From: Melioribacteraceae bacterium | Lineage (GTDB): Bacteria > Bacteroidota > Ignavibacteria > Ignavibacteriales > Melioribacteraceae | NCBI GenBank assembly: GCA_028282005.1 | Contig: JANQIV010000112.1 | Location: 1 to 64,000 of the forward strand | Length of the DNA stretch: 64,000 nt | Direction of reading: 5' to 3' | Shown here: in pieces, positions 54,936 through 63,551 of the stretch | Layout of the letters: every line of letters starts with the position of its first letter | How positions within the stretch are numbered: position 1 is the first letter of the stretch | Notes under the pieces: model-generated | Seen by the model: only the letters and a program-made list of their open reading frames with translations | Told to the model about the DNA's origin: nothing | Database searches by the model: none | Position numbers and translations under genes: made by a program

Positions 54936-55910
54936 ATGATAATCGTTACAGGTGGTGCAGGATTTATTGGCAGTGTTACCGTTGGCAAGTTGAATGAATT
55001 GGGAAAGAAAAATATTATTATTGTTGATGAACTCGGAACCGAAGAAAAATGGAAAAATTTAAACGGACTTGAATTTGCAGATATATATCACAAAGATGAT
55101 TTTTATAAGCAGATTGTTGATGATAGCCTGGCTTTTGGAATAGATTCGATAATTCATTTGGGCGCGTGTTCTTCAACCACAGAAAAAGATGCAGATTTTT
55201 TACTCCAAAATAATTTCAGATATTCTGTTGAGCTGGCAAAGTATTCACTGCCAAGAAAGATCAGGTTTATCTATGCATCATCTGCTGCTACTTACGGTGA
55301 TGGTTCCGCCGGATATGATGATAAAATAGAGGAAATGGAAAAACTAAGACCGCTGAATATGTACGGTTATTCAAAACACCTTTTTGATATGTGGCTCAAA
55401 AACAATAACATATTAAATAAAGTTGTCGGATTAAAATATTTTAATGTCTATGGCCCGAATGAGTATCATAAAGATGATATGCGAAGTGTGGTCCACAAAG
55501 CATACGGACAAATAAAAGAGACCGGAAGAGTAAAGCTTTTTAGATCATATAACGAAAACTACAAAGACGGCGAACAATTGAGAGATTTCATATATGTTAA
55601 AGATGCAGTTGATATGACTTTGTACTTTCTAAAAAACAAAAATCAAAGTGGGATTTTCAATGTTGGTACTGGTAAAGCTCGTAGCTGGAATGATCTTGTA
55701 ACTGCTGTATTTAATGCTATGGGTGAACCGGTTAAAATTGAATATATCGAAATGCCTGAGCATCTTCGCGAAAAGTATCAATATTTTACAGAAGCCAATT
55801 TACACAATTTACGCAGAGCCGGATACGATAAAAAAGTATCTTCGCTTGAAGATGGTATAAAAGATTATGTGCAAAACTATCTGATGACTGAAAAATACTT
55901 AAAAAGTTAG
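54936..55910 (+). CDS. hldD: ADP-L-glycero-D-manno-heptose 6-epimerase
   Basis: It makes the heptose donor for LPS inner core. The 324-residue extended SDR has the NAD(P) site MIIVTGGAGFIGS, IHLGACSSTTEKDADFLLQNN, the catalytic Ser region YASSAATYGDG, and YxxxK in MYGYSKHLFDMW. LKYFNVYGPNEYHKDDMRSVVHKAY and QLRDFIYVKDAVDMTLYF are specific to HldD. AGGAG before the ATG. It is monocistronic, downstream of the divergent kinase. With the GT9 gene at 30893 it implies heptose-containing LPS. Confidence 0.95.
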   Translation: MIIVTGGAGFIGSVTVGKLNELGKKNIIIVDELGTEEKWKNLNGLEFADIYHKDDFYKQIVDDSLAFGIDSIIHLGACSSTTEKDADFLLQNNFRYSVELAKYSLPRKIRFIYASSAATYGDGSAGYDDKIEEMEKLRPLNMYGYSKHLFDMWLKNNNILNKVVGLKYFNVYGPNEYHKDDMRSVVHKAYGQIKETGRVKLFRSYNENYKDGEQLRDFIYVKDAVDMTLYFLKNKNQSGIFNVGTGKARSWNDLVTAVFNAMGEPVKIEYIEMPEHLREKYQYFTEANLHNLRRAGYDKKVSSLEDGIKDYVQNYLMTEKYLKS

Positions 55911-55956
55911 AAAAGTAATTGATAATTCTTAATTCAAAATTCATGATGATATTTAA

Positions 55957-56415
55957 ATGAAATTAGCCACACTTTGTTATGTGATGAAAGACGGTCACAC
56001 ATTAATGCTTTATAGAAACAAAAAAGAAAATGATTATCATGAAGGGAAGTGGAACGGGTTAGGTGGAAAGTTTGAACCTGGCGAAACACCCGAGGAATGT
56101 GCAATCCGTGAAATAAAAGAAGAAGCTGGATTGACCGTAAAAAGCTTGGTGATGAAAGGTTTTATTACCTTTCCGCTCTTTGACGGCAAAGATGACTGGT
56201 ACGTATTTGTTTTTATAATTGACAGTTTTGAAGGAGATTTAATTGACTCACCCGAAGGAAAACTTGAATGGATTCCCAATGAAAAATTACCGGATTTAAA
56301 TCTTTGGGAGGGGGACACCATCTTTATAAATTGGCTTTTCCAAGAAAAATTCTTCAGTGCAAAATTCAATTATGAAAATGGAAAATTCATCGACTATTCT
56401 GTGAACTTCAATTAA
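55957..56415 (+). CDS. NUDIX hydrolase, MutT-like
   Basis: A 152-residue hydrolase of the 8-oxo-dGTP diphosphatase type. The NUDIX box is GKFEPGETPEECAIREIKEEAGL, with the N-terminal NDYHEGKWNGLGGK and aromatic core DDWYVFVFIIDSFEGDLIDSPEGKLEWIP. The family removes damaged or excess nucleotides and needs magnesium; the substrate here is likely an oxidised dNTP. It starts 47 bases after hldD without a clear ribosome site. Nothing unusual is visible. Confidence 0.9.
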   Translation: MKLATLCYVMKDGHTLMLYRNKKENDYHEGKWNGLGGKFEPGETPEECAIREIKEEAGLTVKSLVMKGFITFPLFDGKDDWYVFVFIIDSFEGDLIDSPEGKLEWIPNEKLPDLNLWEGDTIFINWLFQEKFFSAKFNYENGKFIDYSVNFN

Positions 56416-56577
56416 TAAATTTTTTATTCTCCCGAAATTAAACTTTCCCAAATATGAAGCGATAATTAATTTGATTCCGTTTGTTGTAGTCCGTTAATAT
56501 GTTCTTAATTTCGTGAAAAGTTTTTTTATATAACGATTCCCTTGAGTATTAAATTAAAAAAATCATTTGAGGTTAAA

Positions 56578-56781
56578 ATGGTTGAAATAGAGGGGAAAAT
56601 ACAATTTTTAAGTTGTCCGAATTGTGGCAAAGGAATTAGGGTAGAATCACCTGAACAGTTTCGTACGCCAAAAAAAGTTGAATTAGTAATTGGAAGTCAA
56701 CGTGCACCAATGGCGCATAGAAAAACTGATTCTTTTTGTGCCCATTGTTTAAAAACAATGAGTGTGCTTTGGTTTTTTTAG
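56578..56781 (+). CDS. small zinc-ribbon-like protein (67 aa)
   Basis: A 67-residue protein with two CxxC pairs, CPNC near residue 18 and CAHC near the end, the pattern of a small zinc ribbon. It has no membrane segment or signal. ATG at 56578 with TTGAGG upstream is preferred to TTG at 56542, which would add 12 residues of lysine-rich sequence. It does not match a named ribosomal or topoisomerase-type ribbon I know. It may bind nucleic acid or act as a protein adaptor. The stop is immediately followed by the convergent hydrolase stop. Confidence 0.65.
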   Translation: MVEIEGKIQFLSCPNCGKGIRVESPEQFRTPKKVELVIGSQRAPMAHRKTDSFCAHCLKTMSVLWFF

Positions 56782-57576
56782 TTATTTGATTCTTCTTTTC
56801 AAAAACCCTGAAATCAAGTCATTAACCATACCGGGATTTTCAATCGGACTTAAATGTCCTGCCCTAGGCGTAATAGCAAATTCTGCATTCTTAAATCTAT
56901 CCGCCATATCACGCATTACAGTTGGAGGTGTTAATTTATCAAAAGCTCCTGCAATTACCAATGTCGGAATCTGAACTTTACTTAAATATTCTGTTGTGTC
57001 CGTTCTGCTCAGCATAGCCAGTAATGCACCTTTCACACCCAACGGATTATTTTGTTTTGCTCTTGAAATTGTTAAATCAACAATTTCCTTAAAATCTTTT
57101 AACGACTCTTTTGCGAAACATCCGGTAACAAATTCTTCAGTAAATGCATCTAATCCGTCTACATTTATTTGGTTTATTTTTTCGGCACGAATTAATTTCC
57201 CACTGTTATCATCTGCTGTTGATTTAGTGTTGCAAAGGATCAATCCTTTAAATGTGCGTTGATGTTTTTCAACAGCTCGTAAGGCAATGTATCCTCCCAT
57301 CGAAAGGCCGCAAAGCACTGGCTTTTCAATTTGCAGTTCGCCTATAATCGAATAAAGATCACTCACAAAAGCTTCCATTGTATACTGCCCGTCACCAACA
57401 TAGCTACTGCCCAAACCTCTTATATCATAAGTTATGCAGTAATAATCTTTTTGTAGCAAGTTAACCTGGTTATTCCACAGAGATCTGTCAAAGGGAAATC
57501 CATGTATGAAAATAATTGGCTGTTTGTTTTTGTCGCCGGAAATATTTACAACCATACTGTTGATTATTTTCTGCAT
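56782..57576 (-). CDS. alpha/beta hydrolase
   Basis: A 264-residue cytoplasmic hydrolase. PIIFIHGFPFDRSLWNNQ is the oxyanion-hole strand with His-Gly, VLCGLSMGGYIALRAVEKH is the nucleophile elbow with Ser, VIAGAFDKLTPP supplies the Asp and RAGHLSPIENPGMVNDLI the catalytic His. It resembles 3-oxoadipate enol-lactonase/BioH-like proteins, a group with broad esterase activity; the substrate is not clear. There is no signal peptide. It is the last gene before the 378-base gap preceding the surface-glycan region. Confidence 0.88.
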   Translation of the reverse strand: MQKIINSMVVNISGDKNKQPIIFIHGFPFDRSLWNNQVNLLQKDYYCITYDIRGLGSSYVGDGQYTMEAFVSDLYSIIGELQIEKPVLCGLSMGGYIALRAVEKHQRTFKGLILCNTKSTADDNSGKLIRAEKINQINVDGLDAFTEEFVTGCFAKESLKDFKEIVDLTISRAKQNNPLGVKGALLAMLSRTDTTEYLSKVQIPTLVIAGAFDKLTPPTVMRDMADRFKNAEFAITPRAGHLSPIENPGMVNDLISGFLKRRIK

Positions 57577-57954
57577 AAATCCCTCATTGTTTAATTTGAA
57601 TTATATTTCGTTATTTTTTCGTGACCGAAATTTATTGTCACAAATATACCGCATATGAATAATTATAAAAAATTATTTAGTGTTTTAAACTTGACATCAA
57701 AAAAATATATTTTCTTTAGTTTTATAAAGTAAAATTCCGTAGTTGTGTAGATTAAATTTTTATCAAATCTTATAAATTAACTTACCCTCTTTTTAAACAT
57801 TTTGTAAATTTGGATAATATTATCTCCTATCTTATTTTGGCAACTCAGATTCCATATCTTGAATATTATAGAATGAATTCAGTTCTGAAGATTACTGATG
57901 ACTTTCCTGTGGGTTACTTGGCGAAGCTATGTCTAATTTAAAGAAAGAATCAAT
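57577..57954. other. 378-base gap between divergent genes
   Basis: I see no gene or RNA in this AT-rich stretch. It contains TTGACA at about 57691, but no well-spaced -10 follows. It presumably holds promoters of the hydrolase and of the ABC permease. A loose RNA-like sequence just before 57955 was considered and not supported. Confidence 0.5.
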
Positions 57955-58797
57955 TTGAGAAAAGAAACTACCTACAATCCGGAATCACAACTAAAACGGC
58001 CCAAACAATTTATCCTCAGCTTTCTTAATGATTTACAATCCTCTAGTGAACTTGGCTACAGATTGTTTTTGAGAAACCTTCGCTCACAGTACCGCCAATC
58101 ATTACTGGGTTATATTTGGATTTTCGTCCCTCCCACAGCCACTGCCTTAATATGGATAATATTGAATCAGTCCAAAATTATAAATGTGGGTGAAACCCAA
58201 CTCCCTTACCCGGTTTATGTTTTTACCGGAACGATGATCTGGCAAAGTTTTATTGATGCAATCCGGAACCCGCTAAAACAAATCAACAGTTCAAAATCTA
58301 TAATGAGCAAAATTAATGTCCCTTGGGAAAGTTTTTTGTTTTCTGGTTTTGCAGAAGTAATATTCAATTTTGCAGTCAGGCTTGCAATATTGTTAATTAT
58401 TCTTCTGGTTTTTAGTGTACAAATCTCTTTTATGAGTTTTCTTTCCTTGTTAACTATACTAGCACTAATCCTGTTCGGGTTTTCAATAGGCTTGCTGGTA
58501 CTGCCCGTAGGTTCTTTATATCAAGATATTGAGAAAGGAATTCCGTTAGTAACTACTTTTTGGTTTTACTTAACACCGGTAGTGTATGTGTTACCTGAAT
58601 CCGGATTGCTGAAAACTTTTGCAAGTATCAACCCGGTAACACCGCTTATTGTTAGCTCAAGGGAACTTTTAACAGGATTCGAAGTGAGCCAACTCTTTCC
58701 AACTTTAGTTATCTCCGGGATAACAATTATTTTACTCACATTAGGTTTGTTATTTTGCAGAATTGCAAAACCTCATTTAATATCAAGAATCACTTAA
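57955..58797 (+). CDS. ABC-2 type polysaccharide export permease (TagG/Wzm-like)
   Basis: A 280-residue inner-membrane protein with six transmembrane segments. The amphipathic start GYRLFLRNLRSQYRQSLLGYIWIFVPP and the IINVGETQLPYPVYVFTGTMIWQSFIDA segment match the permeases that export O-antigen, teichoic acid or other polysaccharides. TTG at 57955 is the best start, with a purine-rich AAAGAAAGAA upstream; no ATG is near. The partner ATPase, normally next to it, is not in the window, so the system may be completed elsewhere. SGNH and sulfotransferase genes follow within 46 bases. Confidence 0.85.
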   Translation: MRKETTYNPESQLKRPKQFILSFLNDLQSSSELGYRLFLRNLRSQYRQSLLGYIWIFVPPTATALIWIILNQSKIINVGETQLPYPVYVFTGTMIWQSFIDAIRNPLKQINSSKSIMSKINVPWESFLFSGFAEVIFNFAVRLAILLIILLVFSVQISFMSFLSLLTILALILFGFSIGLLVLPVGSLYQDIEKGIPLVTTFWFYLTPVVYVLPESGLLKTFASINPVTPLIVSSRELLTGFEVSQLFPTLVISGITIILLTLGLLFCRIAKPHLISRIT

Positions 58798-58843
58798 ACA
58801 TGTTTTATCCTCGACTTTATTATTCATATTTCCTTTAGATATT

Positions 58844-60076
58844 ATGATTCCTAACGATTTAAAATCACTAAAAAAAATTTCTTCTCGTTTGAAAGTTGTT
58901 TTCAAGACTATTTCAATATCGTTAGGCGGAATTGTTTTTATAATACTTTTTCTAGAAATTTTTTTGAGAAGTGAGTATTCACAATACAATGTTTTTGGAC
59001 CTTTTGGTGATTTGCCGGAAAGATTAGTTCCAACAATAAATAGCAAAGGTTTTAGGGATGTTGATCATTCGTTTGATAAACCCGATAGTGTAGTTAGAGT
59101 TTTATTTTTAGGTGATTCTTTTACCTTTGGATTTAGTGTAGCAGACAATGAAGTATATACAAATATATTCGCTGAATTAGCGGGTCCCACAGTTGAAGTT
59201 ATAAATTTATCATGGCCAGGTTGGAACACAAAAAATCAACTGGACGTTTTGACAAATTGGGTAGGCTGGAATTATATCAATTTTATGTACTCGAATGATA
59301 CACTTTGGAATTACAGTATTCCGGATTTACTAAAGGAATATAATAATCGGGGCAAGAATTCATTGAAAAACGAGTTGGATTATTTAAAAGAACAATACAG
59401 AAAAAGTTCTGATAAAAGAATTTATGAATTGTATTCTAAATATGGTTTAAGTGGTACAGATTATTTGAGGAAGTTATTTCAATTGCAAAACGAATTAAGT
59501 ATTTCCTCTAAAACTGAGCCGTTGGGAATTTTATACAAACCGGATGTAGTAGTTATAGGTTTTGTATTAAACGATGTAATTCCAAATGAAGAACAGTTAT
59601 TAGCTAGAAATAATCTGCAAATCCCTTTTTTAATTGATCTTGATGTAATTAGATTTTTGAATCATAAACTCAATCGGTTACATATAAAATACATTGAACC
59701 CAAACCCTTTAGCAACACATTAAAAAGTTACTACGATTTAGAGAATAAAAACTGGAAAAATTACGAAGAAGTTTTAGTAAAATTAGCCGGTGTTCTTAAA
59801 GAAAATAACATTATTGGAATAGCAGTTCCATTAGTTACCGGATGCTGGGATGAAAGTACAAAATGGTACCGAATAATCAGAAATAAATTTGAAGCGGTTG
59901 GAATTAAAACGGTTGATTTATGCCCTTCATTTAATGAGAAATTTTCTACTGTTTCATGGAGTGAATTACAAGCGCTGCCGAACGATAGACACCCGGGACC
60001 GGAAGTTCATAAATTTTACGCAACTGAAATCTGGAAAAATTTGGAACCAATAGTTAAAAACTTACATAACAACTAA
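58844..60076 (+). CDS. membrane-anchored SGNH hydrolase-like protein, copy 1
   Basis: A 410-residue protein with one transmembrane anchor (about residues 26-42) and an extracytoplasmic SGNH domain. The catalytic blocks are LFLGDSFTFG with Ser92, INLSWPGWNT (Gly), GFVLNDV (Asn) and a C-terminal NDRHPGPEVH (Asp-His), so the esterase machinery looks intact. This domain type transfers or removes acyl groups on surface glycans. It is paralogous to the genes at 61020 and 62225; copy 3 is its closest relative over most of the length. It starts 46 bases after the export permease. Confidence 0.85.
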   Translation: MIPNDLKSLKKISSRLKVVFKTISISLGGIVFIILFLEIFLRSEYSQYNVFGPFGDLPERLVPTINSKGFRDVDHSFDKPDSVVRVLFLGDSFTFGFSVADNEVYTNIFAELAGPTVEVINLSWPGWNTKNQLDVLTNWVGWNYINFMYSNDTLWNYSIPDLLKEYNNRGKNSLKNELDYLKEQYRKSSDKRIYELYSKYGLSGTDYLRKLFQLQNELSISSKTEPLGILYKPDVVVIGFVLNDVIPNEEQLLARNNLQIPFLIDLDVIRFLNHKLNRLHIKYIEPKPFSNTLKSYYDLENKNWKNYEEVLVKLAGVLKENNIIGIAVPLVTGCWDESTKWYRIIRNKFEAVGIKTVDLCPSFNEKFSTVSWSELQALPNDRHPGPEVHKFYATEIWKNLEPIVKNLHNN

Positions 60077-60094
60077 TAATTATTTAGGTGAAGT

Positions 60095-61030
60095 TTGAAT
60101 TGTCTTTTACACATAGGTTTCTCTAAAGCCGGCTCATCTTTTCTTCAAGAATGGTTTAGTAAACACCCGGAAATTAACTATACTTATGTAACTTTTGATA
60201 GCACGGGTAAAATGTTAAACTTGGAAAAACCAATCCTTACAACTAACTATAATCTCAATGGAAAAGTTAATGTTTTTAGTAGAGAAGGAATAATAAGTTT
60301 CCCAGATCTTGCAAATAAAGGACTGATAGAATCGTGTTTGAAAAAATATCAGCCATATCAATTTGGTGATTATCTTGTTAAGAAAAAAGCATTGCAAGAA
60401 CATACATGCAATGAATTACATAATAAAATACCAGATTCAAAAATCCTAATTATAACAAGAGGATTTGAAAGTGTAATCTATTCTCTTTATTCTCAAGCAA
60501 TCAAAGGTGGTTTCCCAATAAATTTTGACGAATACTTAAATAAGCCTAAAAAAATATTATTGCTAAATTATGATTACAATTATTTGATAAACTTATATGT
60601 AGAAAAATTTAATAAAAAAAATGTAATAGTTTTACCTTATGAGTTATTAAGAGATAATCAGAATAATTTCATATCTATTGTTGAAAAATCACTTAATGTA
60701 AATCATTATGATATAAAAATAGGTAAAGTTAATCCCTCACTCTCTAAAGAAGAATTATTCTGGTATCCGGTTTTATCAAATATAATATTGAGTTTACCAG
60801 GAAAAAGAGGATCAATTTATAGGTCGGACTTCTACAAGAAATACAAAGATTATTTAAAGGAAAATAGGCTGAAGTCTATTGCTAAAGTCTTATCTCAACT
60901 TGTTCCATCTTCAAGAAAAAGTGATCAAATTCCTAAAGGATATTTAGATGAATTTAAGGGTAAGGCTGATATATTAAAGAATTACCCTTATTATGAGAAT
61001 TATCTGGGAGAATACTTGATTGATAATTGA
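60095..61030 (+). CDS. sulfotransferase-family protein
   Basis: A 311-residue cytoplasmic protein. It starts NCLLHIGFSKAGSSFLQEWFSKHP, the PAPS 5'-phosphosulfate-binding loop (GFSKAGSSF), and has SKILIITRGFESVIYSLYSQAIKGG, the 3'-phosphate-binding Arg-Ser region (here ITRGFESV). Such enzymes add sulfate to carbohydrates or other acceptors. TTG at 60095 is the start, set by AGGTGAAG just upstream. It lies between the first and second SGNH copies and overlaps the next gene by 11 bases, which suggests that sulfation and acylation of one glycan are linked; this is inference. Confidence 0.82.
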   Translation: MNCLLHIGFSKAGSSFLQEWFSKHPEINYTYVTFDSTGKMLNLEKPILTTNYNLNGKVNVFSREGIISFPDLANKGLIESCLKKYQPYQFGDYLVKKKALQEHTCNELHNKIPDSKILIITRGFESVIYSLYSQAIKGGFPINFDEYLNKPKKILLLNYDYNYLINLYVEKFNKKNVIVLPYELLRDNQNNFISIVEKSLNVNHYDIKIGKVNPSLSKEELFWYPVLSNIILSLPGKRGSIYRSDFYKKYKDYLKENRLKSIAKVLSQLVPSSRKSDQIPKGYLDEFKGKADILKNYPYYENYLGEYLIDN

Positions 61031-62228
61031 TGCTGTAAAAAGTTTAGACAAACAAAACAAGTTAAAGTCCCTTTCAAAAAAAATATTACTGGCTGTTACA
61101 TCGACTTTTTTAATATTTGTTATTTCAATGGTTATTCTGGAAATAATTTTACGAACCGAGTATTCTCAATATCATGTATTTGGTGTTTATGGAGAATTGC
61201 CAAAAGATCTGCAACCCAAAATAAATAGTAACGGTTTTAGGGATAGAGAACATAAATTTGAAAATCCCGATAGCCTTTTTAGAATAATAGTCTTAGGTGA
61301 CTCATTTACTTTTGGGCAGGGAGTTGCCGATGAAGAGTTATATGTTAACAAATTATCAAAGCTGGCCGGCAACAAATTTGAATTTATTAATTTATCAAGA
61401 ATGGGTTGGGGAACCGCGGACCAGTTAAACGTTATGGCCAAATGGCAGGGATGGGATAAAGAAGCACTTTTCCAAAGTCACATGTTAGATATCAATATCA
61501 ATGACTTTAATGACCTTAAAAACAAAGTTCCTCAAATAATCGAATCGTTCCAAAGTCAATCATTAATAAAGCAAAATTATTTATTGGCAAAAAGAAGGAA
61601 TAAAAAATTTGATAAAATTAAAGGTGAACTTTGGCAGAAATTGGAATCAGATACTTCCCAAATATCTTTTGGACTTAATTACAATCCCAAAATAGTTTTA
61701 ATCGGCCTGGTTGCAAATGATTTTATTGAAATCTCTGATTACGCTGGTTATTCAAAGAAAAAGAAAAAAAAGATTCCCTTAAAAGTAATACCTTTTGATT
61801 CAGATGCATTAAGATTCATGGTTAAAAATATAAACAAAATGTTTTTCTCTAAATCAATTTATAATGATTTCGATATTAATAAAGCCTTACAAAGTTGGGA
61901 AAAGAATGTCTTTGAGTTAGGTGAAGTTTTATTGGAGAATAATATTTTAGGAATTGTTGTTCCTCTAAATGACCGTTTACATCCCGATGCCAAATACGTA
62001 GCTGTACCAAAAATGTTAAAAGTCTTTGAAAAAGCCGGATTCAGTGTTATAGATATAAGAACAAAATACAGAAAAATTATTGACAAAAATGGATTCAAAA
62101 AATTAAAAGCATTGCCAAATGATGGTCATCCCGGGCCAGTTTTACATAGCTTCTATGCACAAGAAATTTGGAAAGAATTAAAATCCCATATAGAAAGATT
62201 ACAATCTATTAATCATCAGAGAAAATGA
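61020..62228 (+). CDS. membrane-anchored SGNH hydrolase-like protein, copy 2
   Basis: A 402-residue paralog of the gene at 58844. It has a transmembrane segment at about 22-42, then the SGNH domain with VLGDSFTFGQG (Ser95), INLSRMGWGT, GLVANDF and NDGHPGPVLH, so all four blocks are kept. It is the most divergent copy in the middle, with a lysine-rich insert (KKKKKKIPLK) at about residue 245. TTG at 61020 with GGGAG nine bases upstream is the start, inside the 3' end of the sulfotransferase gene. Its stop overlaps the next ATG by four bases. Confidence 0.85.
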   Translation: MIIDAVKSLDKQNKLKSLSKKILLAVTSTFLIFVISMVILEIILRTEYSQYHVFGVYGELPKDLQPKINSNGFRDREHKFENPDSLFRIIVLGDSFTFGQGVADEELYVNKLSKLAGNKFEFINLSRMGWGTADQLNVMAKWQGWDKEALFQSHMLDININDFNDLKNKVPQIIESFQSQSLIKQNYLLAKRRNKKFDKIKGELWQKLESDTSQISFGLNYNPKIVLIGLVANDFIEISDYAGYSKKKKKKIPLKVIPFDSDALRFMVKNINKMFFSKSIYNDFDINKALQSWEKNVFELGEVLLENNILGIVVPLNDRLHPDAKYVAVPKMLKVFEKAGFSVIDIRTKYRKIIDKNGFKKLKALPNDGHPGPVLHSFYAQEIWKELKSHIERLQSINHQRK

Positions 62229-63418
62229 AAAAGAAAATCACACTATCCATTTTTTCGTTTCTAATTATACTTTTTTTATTTACAACAATTTTCGAAATAT
62301 TTTTAAGAACAGAATATTCACAAATTCATGTGTTTGGGCCTTACGGTGATTTACCCGAAAGATTAGTCCCAACAATAAATAGCCAGGGCTTTCGTGATGT
62401 TGAACATACATTTGAAAAACCGGATAGTATAACTAGGATTTTATTCTTGGGTGACTCATTTACTTTTGGGCATGGAGTTGCTGATGAAGAAGTTTACACA
62501 AAAATAATAGACGAATTAGCAGGCCCTTCATTTGAAATTATTAATTTATCAAAACCAGGCTGGAATACTCAAGATCAATTAGATGTTTTAACAAATTGGC
62601 CTGGCTGGAATTATATTAATTTTCTTTACTATAATGATTCACTTTGGGAAAAAAGTAATGAAGATTTACTAGTCAATTATTATAAATGGAATAAATCTCA
62701 TACTTCTAGTACAGTTGACCTTTTGAGAGATCGGTACAAAAAAAGTAATCCCAAAAGAATATATGATTTTCAAAATAAGTTTGATTTGCTTCTCAATAAT
62801 AAGAACAAATTCACTGAATTTAAAAATTATTTAATTAAGTCAATAGAGACTAAACCCTTAGGACTGAGCTATAATCCGGATATAGTTGTATTTGGGTTTG
62901 TCTTAAATGATGTGCTTCCAAAGGAAGAAAGGTCGTTTCAAAATTTAAATTTCAATATAGGATTAAATTTAGACATAGAAAGATTTATAAGTTTTAGAAT
63001 GCGACAATTCAGAATTAGAAATAACTACATCCCTTCTCACTACAATAAAGTAAAAAAATTTTATAATCCGGAGAATAAGAATTGGATAAATTATGAAAAA
63101 ATTCTAAAAGAATTATCAGAAACTCTAAAAACAAATAATATAATTGGGATTGCCGTTCCATTGGTCACTAGCACAACTAAGGAGGAACTTGCAATGTATA
63201 ATATCATTCTTAACAAATTTGAAAAGTATGGATTTAGGACTATCGACCTGGCTCCATCATTTGACGAAAGATTTTCAGCTATTCCTTGGAGTGAGCTGAA
63301 AGCATTGCCAAATGATGGCCATCCCGGACCAATTGTACATAACTTCTATGCACAAGAAATCTGGAAAGAATTAAAACCAATTATTGACAGTACAAAAAGT
63401 TCCAAGTATAGATTATAA
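62225..63418 (+). CDS. membrane-anchored SGNH hydrolase-like protein, copy 3
   Basis: A 397-residue paralog with an N-terminal anchor (KITLSIFSFLIILFLFTTIF) and SGNH blocks LFLGDSFTFGHG (Ser79), INLSKPGWNT, GFVLNDV and NDGHPGPIVH. Most of its length resembles copy 1 (GDLPERLVPTINSQGFRDVEH, QLDVLTNWPGWNYINF, NNIIGIAVPLVT, PWSELKALPND). Its last about 25 codons are instead close to copy 2 at DNA level. It starts within an ATGA overlap with copy 2, so the two are coupled. A degenerate piece of a fourth copy follows the stop. Confidence 0.85.
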   Translation: MKKKITLSIFSFLIILFLFTTIFEIFLRTEYSQIHVFGPYGDLPERLVPTINSQGFRDVEHTFEKPDSITRILFLGDSFTFGHGVADEEVYTKIIDELAGPSFEIINLSKPGWNTQDQLDVLTNWPGWNYINFLYYNDSLWEKSNEDLLVNYYKWNKSHTSSTVDLLRDRYKKSNPKRIYDFQNKFDLLLNNKNKFTEFKNYLIKSIETKPLGLSYNPDIVVFGFVLNDVLPKEERSFQNLNFNIGLNLDIERFISFRMRQFRIRNNYIPSHYNKVKKFYNPENKNWINYEKILKELSETLKTNNIIGIAVPLVTSTTKEELAMYNIILNKFEKYGFRTIDLAPSFDERFSAIPWSELKALPNDGHPGPIVHNFYAQEIWKELKPIIDSTKSSKYRL

Positions 63419-63486
63419 TGGTTTTAGGGATAGAGCATAAATTTGAAAATCCTGAGCTTATTTAGAATAATAGTATGAGGCTGGTG
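63418..63486 (+). pseudogene. fossil fragment of a fourth SGNH copy
   Basis: From 63418 the DNA matches copy 2 from 61230 (GGTTTTAGGGATAGAG, then CATAAATTTGAAAATCC and TTTAGAATAATAGT) over about 68 bases, with two small deletions that break the frame. In copy 2 this region encodes the conserved NGFRDREHKFENP block. No intact copy follows. It is the leftover of a duplicated or recombined gene. Confidence 0.75.
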
Positions 63487-63551
63487 CAAATGCATGACAA
63501 TCCGGTACATAGGAAAAATTTAAAACAAATTGATTTTAGAAAGGACAAATA

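Noticed and set aside
57577-57954. Small gene or ncRNA before the export permease
   Set aside because: No open frame with a ribosome site and no stable stem-terminator; left as an intergenic gap.
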